A DNA stretch of 64,000 nucleotides from Hyposmocoma kahamanoa. Its lineage: Eukaryota; Arthropoda; Insecta; Lepidoptera; Cosmopterigidae. Shown one piece after another: positions 10,253-21,024 of this stretch. Location: positions 1,848,258 through 1,912,257 of the forward strand of contig NW_020653715.1 of the NCBI RefSeq assembly GCF_003589595.1, written 5' to 3'. Under the pieces are notes generated by a model. That model made no database searches and was not told the origin of the DNA. It saw only the letters and a program-made list of their open reading frames with translations. Both the position numbers and the translations under genes were made by a program. Numbering within the stretch: position 1 is the stretch's first letter; each line of letters starts with the position of its first letter.

Positions 10253-10481
10253 AAGTAATAATAATAATAATAATACGCACACACTCAACATAGCCCCGCA
10301 CTAGGGGAAACCCTGTGTCGCGGGTGCTATGGACATACACATAGACAACCACAAATTACACCCAAAGTCACGAGAGAAATAAATGTAGGCCATACAAATA
10401 TTTCTCCCGACCCCGGAATCAAATCTGGGACCTCAACCTGTGGCAGTCCGGCATGGTAACCTTTCGGCCACGGAGGCAGTT
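10253..10481 (-). mobile_element. SINE-A copy 1, full length
   Basis: Minus strand: head AACTGCCTCCGTGGCCGAAA with A-box-like TGGCCGAAAGGTTACC, B-box region diverged (GATTTGATTCCGGGG), body GAGAAATATTTGTATGGCC, then CACAGGGTTTCCCCTAGTG and CGGGGCTATGT, and a (TTA)n tail (10253-10275). Eight copies in the window define this family. Confidence 0.8.
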
Positions 10482-10850
10482 TTATCAAATTATAATCTCA
10501 GAATTTGATATAATTATGAAAAATTATATCAAATTCAGATATTTTGAACTCGTGACATCAGTCATGGAAGGTAACTGCTATAATAACCAAGCTATCGTTT
10601 GCTATAAGGCCATCAGATATGAATCTTTAATTTTCCAAATTTATTAAAACGCTAAGCGAACTCCGCGTTCAAACAGCAATATTTTTAACGACGGAGGTTA
10701 GTTTAGGAATGGGATGTGTGTCGATAAAAAATAATTATTTATATCGATTAAATTCACTAGTCATGAAATCGTACTCTAACTACCGCTTTAACAGATCATA
10801 GTTCATATAAAATCAGAATTTAATTTACGTATCACAGACAGCTTTCTATA
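10482..10850. other. No feature recognised
   Basis: AT-rich; nothing identifiable between two SINE-A copies. Confidence 0.4.
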
Positions 10851-11334
10851 ATAATAATAATAATAATAACGCAACATGTTTATAGTCCCGCACTAGGGAA
10901 ACCCTGTGTCGCGGGTGCCATGGACACACATACACAACCACAAATTACATTCAAACTCACAAGAGAAACATATGTCATCATCATCATCATATCAGCCCGA
11001 AGACGTCCACTGCTGAACAAAAGCTTCCCCCAAAGATTTCCACACTAGTCGATCAGACGCGGCATGCATCCATCGGTTACCCGCGGCCCTTACCAGGTCA
11101 TCTGTCCATCTAGTAGGGGGCCGTCCCACTGAATGCCTTCCAGTTCGTGGTCTCCATTCGAGAAATTTTCTGCCCCAAAGGCCGTCAGTTCTACGAGCCA
11201 TGTGCCCTGCCCATTGTTACCTCAACTTGCTAGTCCTTTGAGAAATATATGTAGGTCATACTAATGTTTCTTCCGGCCCGGGAATCAAACCCGGAACCGG
11301 TGTGTGGCATTCAGGCATTGTCACCGTTCGGCCT
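10851..11334 (-). mobile_element. SINE-A copy 2, split by an RTE insertion
   Basis: Tail half 10851-10974 and head half 11241-11334 are colinear with SINE-A once 10975-11240 plus one copy of an 11-bp duplication is removed. The head is truncated after CGGCC. Tail is (ATA)n. Confidence 0.8.
10975..11240 (-). mobile_element. RTE-type LINE 3' end inserted in SINE-A
   Basis: Minus-strand ORF of 69 codons: MARRTDGLWGRKFLEWRP, then GRHSVGRPPTRWTDDLVRA, AGNRWMHAASDRLVWKSLGE, AFVQQWTSSG. This is the complete C-terminal signature of RTE-like LINE polyproteins, followed by a (TGA)n tail. Flanked by AGAAACATATG (10964-10974) and AGAAATATATG (11241-11251), an 11-bp target duplication with one difference. 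Frame still open, so the insertion is relatively recent. Confidence 0.85.
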
Positions 11335-11500
11335 TATCCTATTACTCCGGCGGGGCTAACTACAGGGCGAAGTCCTTGAAGATTGATCCTCTAAACAAAA
11401 AAAGGAGGATGTTCAGATTCTTGGAAGAGGTTTGAGTTGAGATTCTTGGAAGCATCACATGCAAAACACGCGCCTAGACGTCAAATTAGGGACACCAGTA

Positions 11501-11680
11501 GTAGCAGTAGAGCTTATCGTGAAAGAGTTTGTCCAGGAAAGTGCTGGCGCAGTGCCAATGCCCCTCAGATCTTTGTGATTTAAAGCTCTGCGTGACGTTG
11601 CAACTGTTATGGACAGGCGTGTCGCTTACCATCACGTGTACGAGTTGTTGGTCTCGTCATTTGGTATTATAAAAAAAAAC
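11501..11680 (+). repeat. Repeat B, copy 5, internal deletion
   Basis: Head GTAGCAGTAGAGC..GTTTGTCCAGG joined directly to GCGCAGTGCCAATGCCCCTC and the normal tail with A-run; about 140 bp of the middle is missing. Confidence 0.7.
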
Positions 11681-12177
11681 CCTGCCAATTACATCATACA
11701 TCAACCAGGCATTTCTATGAAGGCTGTAATATTGAAAACATTACTGTTAATGTAATTTATGCCTGTTTGAACTGATAATGCTTTTTACCATGACGGTGAC
11801 CAAGACAGTTCTAAAAACTGTATTTAAATACTTAATAATTCTATTTGACTACAGGGACCTTTAAGAAGCAACCGTTCTCCCTCTAGGCTACCACCTCTTA
11901 CGAATAAGGCTACTTAATCATATATATGTGTAACTGCAGTGAAGAAAATATCCCAATATTTCTGTATTATATACTTAACATTTCAATCTGACAATCTGAA
12001 AATGATGACCACGATTTGAAAGGAAATGCTTCAATGGTTTAGTAAAGAAGCGCAACAAGAAGTAGTCCTCCCTAATCTTTAAACAGGGCTGGGTTGAATT
12101 TAACAAGAATAAATGGGCTGATGAGAGTGGCGGTAGTAGAGGTTTGTTAGGATGGTAGTAACTGGAGGTTCACGGCC
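11681..12177. other. No feature recognised
   Basis: No coding or repeat signal identified. Confidence 0.4.
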
Positions 12178-12189
12178 TTTTTCTATTGT

Positions 12190-12711
12190 ATAGATTTTAA
12201 GACTTTCGTGGTTATTCACTAAATGATTATCACTAGTATCAGGTTTCTTACCACGGTATGACTTCTTTTTATTTTCCCGATGTTTCGTTGTCGTTCTGTC
12301 GACAGAACGTCACTACATACAAAAGGTTGGTACGAGAAGCCATCGAGATCACGAAGTACAAAACATTTAACCGTGATGATGGTTTTAAACTGTCCAATGC
12401 ATGGAATCCGGTCCTTAGTGCGTGCAGTAATAAAAACAACAACAACTGAACACTTCGAGTTCAGTTTCGCGTGTGGATACAGTGAGTGTGGTTTGTGTGA
12501 AAAAAGTGAGTGACAATGGTAACGCCACAACAAATCGCGATGAAGGTAGTCGTCGACAGCGCAAGAGGGTAGACAGATATGTCTGCTCATAAAGCTGACA
12601 TCTGCCGCCATCCAGTCAACCCGTGACCACGGAGCGTGCAAGCGTTCCGAAATATCGGGAAAATAAAAAGAAGTCATACCGTGGTAAGAAACCTGATACT
12701 AGTGATAATCA
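12190..12711 (+). mobile_element. Penelope-like element P2, compact copy with long inverted termini
   Basis: Flanked by the 12-bp repeat TTTTTCTATTGT at 12178-12189 and 12712-12723, a good target duplication. The first roughly 70 bp after the 5' lead-in (GATTATCACTAGTATCAGG through TTTTCCCGATGTTTCG) are repeated inverted at the right end. Between them lies the Penelope C-terminus: LVREAIEITKYKTFNRDDG, FKLSNAWNPVLSA. No GIY-YIG or RT remains. An 18-bp palindrome, CGTTCTGTCGACAGAACG (12292-12309), marks the junction of the left terminal repeat with the coding remnant. Confidence 0.8.
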
Positions 12712-12723
12712 TTTTTCTATTGT

Positions 12724-13877
12724 GTTTATGACAGAGATGACACATGCCACGACCTATAAAAATTAACTCAATAAAAAAAATCAGGAGCTAAATTATTCGC
12801 GAGCAACAAATTGGTAATAAATTGCCTTTGATACGCAAATAGCTTCAACAATCGTAGTGATGACACTATCGGCGAACCATGCTGCACAAATTACGTGCAA
12901 TAAGATCAATCCAATCAAACGAACCTATACTTCGATATGATGTCATACTCTCATTCGTAGAATTGACCGTGATTGGATATAAACAGTTGCGATTTTGTTT
13001 ATATCGAATTATTATTTAAAAACGAAATTTTTTTGGATCTAAATACCACCTGGGTCAGCAGTGTCAAGGGGGTCTACCACAAACACTTAAAAAATATTAC
13101 TTTAACCTCACATTGACTTTTCGTACCATGACGCGCTTAAAGCAAGGTTATAATAATATTAAAACTATGATGTTTTATTGGCAGCTTTGTGAATATACAT
13201 TCACTCAGTTCGTACTATGACGTGACTTTAACATTATAGTAATATTGTTCTTATGTCAAATTTCACAATCTTAAAATAGTTACTCGGACACAATGGAAAC
13301 AATAGTATTTAAATATTTTATGTCTAAATATTGATTGGTAATTATTAAAAGTTTTTTTTATTTAACAGTACATAGGAAACAATTTCTCGTTAAATAAAAA
13401 GACGTTATGTTTATTTCGTAAAATTATGACAGCGATACTAACGGTTGACGTTAGATTATAATTCCGAATTCAAACGTGACAATCAAGGCTCAGCTTGTTT
13501 TATTTATTTTTCTTCACGAAAATGCGGCAAAATAATTGAAAACAAGGTAATTTTAACAGATTTTATTAATACATACTTTTCTTTTTTTGGCAGTTAAAAT
13601 TCTCTGAATGTAAATAACATTAAGTACTTTAACATTATACTACGATAACACGTTTCGGAACATCAAAAAATAATGCGATGGCATTATACAGTTCATATAG
13701 AGTTATTTCTTTCCTATTTTTAGTAAGGAATAGACAATATTGGGAAAATAAAATAAAATAAATAGACAATATCGGCATTATAAAATGTACAAAAGGTAAC
13801 AGTCCCATTATCACCATATCGAAAAAAGCCGTTACGCAAACTTTTGAGGACGGTTTTTTTTAATGAAAAAGTTACAA
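12724..13877. other. No gene seen; weak internal duplication
   Basis: Very AT-rich. A diverged direct repeat of about 55 bp may link 13112-13166 and 13200-13254 (CGTAC.ATGACG..CTT.AA pattern, then TAATATT). No ORF of interest. Confidence 0.35.
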
Positions 13878-13925
13878 TTGTTATTATATCAAGTGATGGG
13901 AAGAACAAGTCGTGCGCCTGGTTGT
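13878..13925 (-). repeat. Repeat B tail fragment
   Basis: GTTATTATATCAAGTGATGG and GAACAAGTCGTGCGCCTGG match the A-rich tail end of repeat B. Confidence 0.6.
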
Positions 13926-14689
13926 CTTATTTGTAACCAGAAACAACAAGGAATATCTATAATGAACAAATTTTAAAATAACATCTCGCAACATCGATAT
14001 CAAAACACATACCACAGCGCACCACTATAGGTTGTACGCGATAGGAAATTAAAATTTTCCTCTTCATTTAAAAAGAAGCAGTGCCGGGGGCTAACTCCTT
14101 AATGCGGCTACATCTATTCCCGCTCTCTCAACATCGATGTGGTTTTATTTTGAACACCTACCTATACCTGAAAATGTACAGACGGCAGCACATTACGCTA
14201 CACATTAACGAATCTTGATCTGTTGTACTAGAGGCGATATTCGAACAAAAGTAATTTAGTTTGCGTGCTCTTTACTGTACAAACAAATATAACTTGTACT
14301 TGTCAATAAGACGACTCATTGGTAACTTATAAAAACGATGTTTTTACGACATTTTGTACACGAACAGACATGGGCTGTGGGTTTAAAACCCAATCAACCT
14401 ACCCGGTTTTTGCCCGAAATAGTGGGCAGAAACGGCATATATGGAATTTGGTACAATTCTATACTTATTACAAATTTCGATATAAAAGGTGCACCCCTTT
14501 AAAGGATGCTTAATCGATTCAAGTTCACACGATCTAACGATTTTTTGTATCGATTTATTTCAATGCGATTTTTAGTAGTTGCATTTCCTATGTGTAACAA
14601 TCGCGAAAACCTAAGAACTCGATATGAAGTTATTTTTTCTCTTTTTTAAATAATATTCGACAAATATTATAGTATTAACAATCATAACA
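13926..14689. other. No feature recognised
   Basis: No coding or transposon signal I could support. Confidence 0.4.
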
Positions 14690-14762
14690 TAACTATTGGA
14701 AATGAGTCTATTTTTCCGGATTTAAATCGCGTATATTTGTTTTTTCAAACAAATCAATCGCA
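14690..14762 (-). mobile_element. Penelope terminal fragment
   Basis: GGATTTAAATCGCGTATATT and TGTTTTTTCAAACAAAT are the reverse complement of the sequence just downstream of the GGGCCCGAAACGTCGG motif at 59800-59870; also like 38507-38560. Confidence 0.5.
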
Positions 14763-15399
14763 AGTGACTGAGCTGAAGTAAATCCTGTAAAATAATTTCA
14801 TTTGACATGTGTAACAAACCTGGAAACTATTGGAGTTATGTTACAAAAAAACTATAATAAATTGTTTAGGTGTCTGTAATAAAATAAACTTTAAGCTATA
14901 CGTTAATTTTAATAATCGATTCTCTATCTAATTTCGAATCTGTTTATCTATACATATATATACACGTGTGTGGACGTAAACACGTCATTGTAATTATTGT
15001 CTCCTGTATTTAGGTCTGCTGGAAGAAATTTCAGTTAGAAATAAGCAGTACGACTTGTTTGTGTTTTCGTTGTTACTAAATGTGTTATTGTTTTTTCTGT
15101 ACAACAAATAATTAATTAAATAAATAAATATTTTTTGGCGGGAAGTGAGTAATTCGTTTTTCATCGATACCTAAAAAAATACACTTTTTGAAAGTACCGC
15201 ACAAAAAAATATCAGTACTTTCTAGGCATTTTATTGATTCAATATAAAATGTTTAATGTATGTCAATTATTGAATTTTATTTATACGTTGTTGAAATTTC
15301 TGTATGGAGAAGCAGTAGGCGGTAATTCCATAAAAAGCAGACAAGACTTTATTCGGTTGAGGGACACGGTGACGCGTTTACGAAGACTTTAAATTAGTA
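14763..15399. other. No gene; short shared repeat with 25.5 kb
   Basis: 15146-15200 (GTGAGTAATTCGTTTTTC, AATACACTTTTTGA) is similar, inverted, to 25545-25600. About 50 bp, no other structure. Confidence 0.35.
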
Positions 15400-15600
15400 A
15401 AAATACGAAGTTCTTTTTTTGAAATTCATTTTAGTTCAAGACATACTCGTAAATTGTGTACAAATATTTATTTACAAAGAGGAACCTCTGGAGTTTCTTG
15501 ATCATTATTCTCAGGGAAATCTACCATATGATTGAGTAGTAGAGTTTATTCAGAGTGACGATTTTGTAAGTGTAATATTTGCTTACAATACAAATATATT
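15400..15600 (+). mobile_element. Possible LINE-I 3' UTR, diverged
   Basis: GGAGTTTCTTGATCATTATT, CTCAGGGAAATCTACC, GAGTAGTAGAGTTTATTCAG, GTGACGATTTTGTAAGTGTA follow the order of 31430-31530 and 51085-51180. Confidence 0.4.
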
Positions 15601-16169
15601 TCAATTTGAGTTTAAGTTCGATTCCAGGTAAAACCAGCTTGGAAAAATATTTTTTTAATTTAGTTCTGGTATTATCATTATTGTTGTTACTTATTTTAAA
15701 TTCGGTTAAAATGATTAAATTGAGAGGTGGTGAATCGATTTTTCATTAACGTTAATGAAGAGGTGGGGTGCAACGTTTTTTATCTTAATTCTCATCTCTT
15801 TACAATTTGTTTACATTCAGAAAGAAGCTGTTTAATATTTCCGAGTTTTTCCTTATTGGAGTTTACTAGATTTCAGACAGCTCGGTTTGAATGTTTAATA
15901 AACGATAATAATATTACAATAGTTAGCTTATATATAGTCCCACAGGTGGCCACAGACTCCTCTTATAATGGGAGGGCTGGCACTGCAGCACAGATAACTT
16001 AATACTTACTTCGTAACAGATACTTCACACTGCCCCAGCCTACTAAATCTGATCAATGAAAAAGGAACCTAAGCACGCGCTCAGAGAGGTAAAAATAACA
16101 TTGCCCGCCGTGTGCAGTCGTGCGGAGCCAAATGCTCATAAATGAAAGACTTGTATGAGCGTCGACGTC
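15601..16169. other. No gene; small transposon-like phrase
   Basis: 15930-16000 (CCCACAGGTGGCCACAGACT, CCTCTTATAATGGGAGGGCT) reads like a dispersed insect repeat, but no second copy is present here. Confidence 0.3.
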
Positions 16170-16385
16170 GGTACACTCAGCGACCTTGAGCGAGTGATGG
16201 AGCCCTGGTTGTAGTCATCACGTAGGCCCTGTGTAGATTAAGAACACACACATCATTAAATTGCTTTGCAGATGTGTGCAAGTTTCCTCGCGATGTTTTC
16301 CTTCTACTACTAGCCCGGATTCGAACCCGCGACCGTTTTCTTGAGAAGCGGTAGGTCAAACCCTTAGGCTAGCACAGCCTTTACG
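16170..16385 (-). mobile_element. SINE-4, tRNA-headed
   Basis: Minus strand: GGCTGTGCTAGCCTAAGGGT (A-box-like), then GGTCGCGGGTTCGAATCCGG (B box), followed by AAACATCGCGAGGAAACTTG, CACACATCTGCAAAGCAATT. Spacing of the two boxes fits a tRNA-derived head. No terminal repeat found. Confidence 0.7.
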
Positions 16386-16633
16386 TTTAGATTTATAAAT
16401 CGTTTCTAATTTATACTTGCTTGCATGTAATTCACGCCTTTTTCTTATCGAGGTAGGCAAAGACAACGACCTTCCAGTTGCTACGATATTGATACACATC
16501 TTTTGCGTTTCCAACACGCATCAATGACTTCCTTCATTCAAGTCTGTTAAGGTTTTATCTTTACCTTAACTCAGCACCTAATGGAAAGCATTGTGAAACG
16601 CCTAAAAACCTTACATGTCGCTGAGTCGTGAAC

Positions 16634-16924
16634 CTTTTTTTTCTATGATTGAAGTGATACACCTGGTGGTAAGCAACAAGTATGTCCAAAAGCGATTAAA
16701 GTGCCACGCAGAGCTTTGAAACACAAAAATCTGAAGCATAGTGCCGCTGCTACGCCCGTCACACTAAGATACAAGTTGATAAGTGTCATGTGCTTGTAAT
16801 TTGACCGTTACCCTTCAAAACCAGAACACAGTAATGCTGACATTACAGCTTGAAGGTAGAGATAGGTAAGGTGGCAGTACCTACTTCCCTGGACTAACTA
16901 TTTCACAAGGAGGTCAACTACTAC
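16634..16924 (-). repeat. Repeat B, copy 6, near full length
   Basis: From the T-run (reverse of the A tail) and CACCTGGTGGTAAGCAACAA through GATACAAGTTGATAAGTGTC to CACAAGGAGGTCAACTACTA. Diverged by point mutations. Confidence 0.7.
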
Positions 16925-16991
16925 AAAGTAAGGGATTGCTGGACCAGTATGAGTTACAATGACGAGCACCAGCGAGGCCTTGTATTAATTG

Positions 16992-17161
16992 GTTTCGCAA
17001 ATTAGAAAAGCATTCAGTTTAAATACAAGTTTTTATAAATAAAAATTATTATTCTGCATTGCTAAATAAATACCCTCCGTACTACCAACAAAAACATCTC
17101 AAATAAAATGCAGTAATACACCGCAAATCCTGCACTTAAAAAGCACTAATGAAATTTTTGG
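16992..17161 (+). repeat. Repeat N, copy 1 (about 170 bp)
   Basis: GTTTCGCAAATTAGAAAAGC to AAAAAGCACTAATGAAATTT is almost identical (a few differences over about 160 bp) to the reverse complement of 47406-47574. No ORF, no obvious inverted ends; class unknown. Confidence 0.7.
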
Positions 17162-17292
17162 TGTACTTGGATAAATATGATAATATTCCGTTTGAGTGGT
17201 TTTCGTTTGGTGGTCGTTTACCATGAAATTACTACTTAAAGTATACTGTAAGTAGTCTACTGAAGTATGTTTGGGAAAATACATATCTATCA

Positions 17293-17670
17293 CTTAGAAT
17301 AATAACGCATAGAAACCTAGTCCGCACACGCTAAGTGAGGCAAATTGAAGCGCTCCCAATGGGCCTACACGAGCGGGCGGGCCTTCAGTGCTCAAGGTCA
17401 ACTTGCACCGCGAACAGCTCTAGAATTTTAGCTAAAAATGACGAAATGTGCTTTAAATGAGTGTAAAAATACGTCAGACAAACATAAAATAGATACTAAC
17501 ATCACATTCCACAAGGAAGTAACGCGTTTCAACTTGTATTTTTATATAAATATTCACTAAAACCGAAAATTAACCTACTACTAAAACTAGCCTACATGAA
17601 TTTGATTTTTGCCTCACTTGTGACAGTTCGTTTGATATGAAACTATCATTCTATGCGTTATTATTCTAAG
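17293..17670. mobile_element. MITE-2 copy 1, 378 bp
   Basis: Perfect 22-bp terminal inverted repeats starting CTTAGAATAATAACGCATAG (17293-17314 and 17649-17670). Flanked by ATCTATCA and ATCTACCA, an 8-bp duplication with one difference, which suggests a hAT-like element. Interior noncoding (CGAGCGGGCGGGCC, CAAGGTCAACTTGCACCGCG). Second copy at 26310-26681. Confidence 0.75.
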
Positions 17671-18092
17671 ATCTACCATGTAAATACATAATTTTAACAT
17701 CTAGTTACATTTTACAATTATTATCAATAAAATTGACCCAAAAAACTATCACCGCTTTTGAGTAAGTGACTTATTCAATTATTTGATCTGGACGCTGTTT
17801 GGCACTTCATCTTTGATAGGTAGGCGTGTTGCTTGACAATAATAATAATAAAAAAAGATATCTAAAACACAAAGAAAATGTCTAAGGAACCATTAAAAAT
17901 GTAAATTAACCACCCCTCTACTCCATTTCTTTCCCCCTAACCGTGAAATCGAAGGACCATCGACTAGATAGATACCCTCCATTTGATATTTATTTTTAAT
18001 TAGGAAAAAAAGCAGCAGTAACTCTGATCTCGCCACAGACTACTATTATGATGAGTAGATCAACTTTTTTAGTAATAATCAAACAAACTCGT
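17671..18092. other. No feature recognised
   Basis: AT-rich; a short AATAAT run at 17838-17850. Confidence 0.4.
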
Positions 18093-18251
18093 ATCCCCGC
18101 ACTAGGGAGACCCTGTATCGCAGGTGCTAATGACACACACATAGACAACCACAAATTACATCCAAAGTTACAAGACAAATATTTCTTCCGACCCGGGAAT
18201 CGAACCTCTGTCTGTGAGACCAGCATGGTAACCATTCGACCACGGAGGCAA
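18093..18251 (-). mobile_element. SINE-A copy 3
   Basis: Minus strand: TTGCCTCCGTGGTCGAATGG, TTACCATGCTGGTCTCACAG, GGTTCGATTCCCGGGTCGG (B box), body, then CCCTAGTGCGGGGATACGAG. A small deletion removes part of the GGCCTACATTTA segment. Confidence 0.75.
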
Positions 18252-18503
18252 TTAAATGTTACTTAACAACATCACTCTAATAATTGTCCATGATCCAGAG
18301 GTTACTTTGCAGAAATCCACATTAATAAAAATGGAAGTAAATTCGCAAATTCGCAAACCCTGAGAAGGGTGAATCGAGCAACGTAGCTGCGGTTGAAAAA
18401 ACATTCAACAGAAAAGTAAAAAACAACTAAAACAAAACTAGAAAATAGAAGCAGCCTTAAATAGAAAATTACCGCTGGACTCAGAGATAGTAACTAAACT
18501 ACC

Positions 18504-18541
18504 AAAAATTCGACTTTGATGGATATCAAAGTCGAATTTTT
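18504..18541. repeat. Hairpin, 17-bp perfect stem
   Basis: Arms AAAAATTCGACTTTGAT (18504-18520) and its exact complement (18525-18541), loop GGAT. Lies at the truncated 5' edge of the LINE-H copy that starts at about 18545. Confidence 0.75.
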
Positions 18542-18544
18542 TGT

Positions 18545-19090
18545 CAACATGTTTTAAACCACCAGACCGTCTCCAGCTACTTGGAATGGACCTGTCGTCC
18601 AAAAATGCAGCCAGGAAGATTAGCATCCTTTCCAGGGTGAGGCGTTAATTCACACCGGGACAGTTGCTTCAACTGTATCAAGCACAAGTCCGGTCGTGTA
18701 TGGAGTATTGCTGCCACCTTTGGGATGGCTCTGCTACATACCAACTGGTCATCTCGGATTCAACTGACAAGCATGCCAAGAGGCTTGTAGGACTCGGAAT
18801 CAGTAGAGGCGAAGCTGCAGGGTCTTGAACACCGCCGTAAAGTTGCCTGATTATTGACATTTTACAGGATATTCCAAAGATTCACACGAAGCGTTACGCA
18901 TCCACATTTATATGGCGAACGACCATGGAGTGAAATTCCCTGCCTGCAGACTTGCTCCATGAACGTTATAACTTGGACCTTTTCAAGGCGAGAGTGAATA
19001 GGCATTATTTAGGTGTGCATGCTCCATCGTCGACCTCATCGTCACTTTCCATCAGGTGAGATGGAGGTCAAATGCACACTTACATTTTAA
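18545..19090 (+). mobile_element. LINE-H, decayed RT C-terminus and 3' UTR
   Basis: Reading through frameshifts: LLGMDLSSK, AARKISILSRVRR, FTPGQLLQLYQAQVRSCMEY, CCHLWDGSATYQL, DKHAKRLVGLG, then after a deletion DIPKIHTKRYASTFIWRT, NSLPADLLHERYNLDLFKA, RVNRHYLGVHAPSSTSS. This is the post-RT region of a non-LTR element. The LFKARVNRHYLG end precedes a 3' UTR (GATGGAGGTCAAATGCACAC) and an A-rich tail. Fragments of the same family at 2925, 4355, 30010 and 51262. Clade not assigned. Confidence 0.8.
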
Positions 19091-19131
19091 TTTTGAAAAA
19101 ATATGTGGTCCTTAATCATGAGATCATATTC

Positions 19132-19447
19132 CGTGGCGGGGCACGCCCATTCAGAACGGATGCGGGTGCTATTCATTTACGTCATGCTACAAGCGTAGCT
19201 ATTTTGCACGATTTAACCCACAGATCGATAAATACAGTAAAAGTAACCACTTCTAATGTTAATGTAATGTCTCACACGTGCCAACAGTGGACCTCGTTGG
19301 ACCTACTTGCGTTAGACTACACAGTCCGCCATTTTGACTTTGTACGGTATGGTTGTGTCAATTCTTTTTTTAAACGTGCTGTTATAGAGTGTAATAATGA
19401 TAGCCACACCACAAATATTACCCGTGGTGGTATTTCATATCACCGGC
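19132..19447 (-). repeat. Repeat E, copy 1
   Basis: Reverse complement shares TGATATGAAATACCA.CACG, GTAATATTT, CAACCATACC.TACAAAG, AAAATGGCGGACTG and TACTGTATTTAT with 58752-59035. A 129-codon plus-strand ORF runs through it but is a by-product of the repeat: no domain is recognisable and the homologous copy is not open in that frame. Class unknown. Confidence 0.6.
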
Positions 19448-20403
19448 AAGTGTTATTTTAAAAAATTTTCAATTTATCGAAACCAATTTTTTGTTACAAG
19501 AAACGAAAGTAAAGCTTATTCCCCTGCAATATGGTCGCTTCCTTTTTGAAGAACTAAATAAACAACTTCCATTCGTCGTCGTTCAGCAATTAACCGCTAG
19601 ATTGCGGCACATTGATTTAAATTTTAATATGATATCAAAACGTCGTAACTTGCAACAATAGGTATTGATAACAATCCAGAATTTATTTCTTTTTAAATTT
19701 GAAGCTTTCGACCAATCATTGTGAAGATTTCGTAATGTTTCAAATTAAAAATGTGTGAGTTTTGGCGACATTGTTTCTAATAATATACGAGACTTAAAGC
19801 ACTTCAATTGTTTTTTCTTTAGTCTTAAGTCTTAAGTTTCTTTAAGTCCAATTTTATCAATCTAATGAAATGGAAATTTTCCATTGTTGATCGTACCTAC
19901 TCTCGAATTAATGACTCTACGTGACCTGATCATCTGACCACTTGATGCCATCATCAGATCAAACATGTTACACTTTGTTCACCGTCATCAATTCATGGGC
20001 ATGGGTTTTCTCCAGTGTGCTAAATTTTATAGTGACAAAAACACCGAACTTTTTTTTATTGGTTAAAATCAAGTGCGTATAATTAAAGTTAAACACGCTT
20101 CAGTTTGTTTTAAGCCATCTTTTTTATGAATTTAGGTTGATTTTGAGATACGGCGTTATTCTAGAACGTCATCGATATTCCTCCATTTCACTGTATTTTC
20201 TACTAGAGTTGGCATACTGCTTTGAGTTTACAAGACTCACGACTAATTATATCCAAGGTTTGTATAACAGATGATTTATTCATTTTTTGCGGGTTTTTTT
20301 CAATCCGGCGATAGATAACCGGGGGTGTCCGATTAATTAATAAGTTAATCATTCATTTGGTACACAACTGCGTGATTATTCAATTAACTTATTATTATTA
20401 AAA
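19448..20403. other. No feature recognised
   Basis: AT-rich; 20333-20400 has a weak inverted repeat around TTAATAAGTTAAT / ATTAACTTATTA. No coding signal. Confidence 0.4.
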
Positions 20404-20596
20404 TGAACAAGTTGTGCGCCTGGTGGTAAGCGACGCGCCTGTCCCCAACAATGGCAGTGCCTGCAACAACTGCCATTGCGTCCGGCACCATGAGACATAA
20501 GTCGACAAATACCGTGTGCCTGTTTTTTTCAACAGCACCCTTACCCTTCAAAAGCGGAAGAAATAGGTAAGATGGCAGTACTTCCTTCTACTTTGT
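20404..20596 (-). repeat. Repeat B, copy 7
   Basis: GTTGTGCGCCTGGTGGTAAG, CGACGCGCCTGTCC, GAGACATAAGTCGACAAAT, ending GATGGCAGTACTTCC. Internal deletion in the AAAGCTCTGAG region. Confidence 0.7.
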
Positions 20597-20647
20597 TTTT
20601 ATTTATTTATTTATTAATATTACCGTTTATTATTTATTATATCTTCC

Positions 20648-20930
20648 TATAATTATAGCTTTTTTGTAAGGAAAAACCGACCTCAAAAGTTCTATTTGAC
20701 AAGTTTTATTGAAATCGGTTACCAGAAAGTGGGCGAAACCGGATTCATCCCCTAGAATACCACCTTTAGAGGTGGAATATTTTCTTCAAACTTAATTGGG
20801 ACAATACTTAGGCATCCCTCCTTCCAACAAAAAAGAATCATCCAAATCGGTTCTCAACATGGTACCTATATACTAAATACACACAAAAACAATAGAATTG
20901 AGAATCTCCTCCGTTTTTTAAATCCTTTAA
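20648..20930 (+). repeat. Repeat D, copy 2
   Basis: AAAAACCGACCTCAAAAGTT near the left end, TATTGAAATCGGTTACCAG, TCATCCCCTAGAATACCACC, ATATTTTCTTCAAACTTAAT and GAATTGAGAATCTCCTCCG. The inverted right end is partly lost. Confidence 0.65.
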
Positions 20931-21024
20931 CAAACATATATAAGTAATCTTATTATTATATACTATTATTTATGTATACATTCTAATGTACACGTAAATA
21001 AGGTACAATAGTTTCCTTCCAGTG

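Noticed and set aside
12219..12677. 152-codon minus ORF
   Set aside because: Antisense reading of Penelope copy P2; the sense strand has the family's conserved C-terminus.
19072..19461. 129-codon plus-strand ORF as a possible gene
   Set aside because: It overlaps the end of LINE-H and repeat E, whose other copy (58752-59035) is not open. No domain is recognisable.
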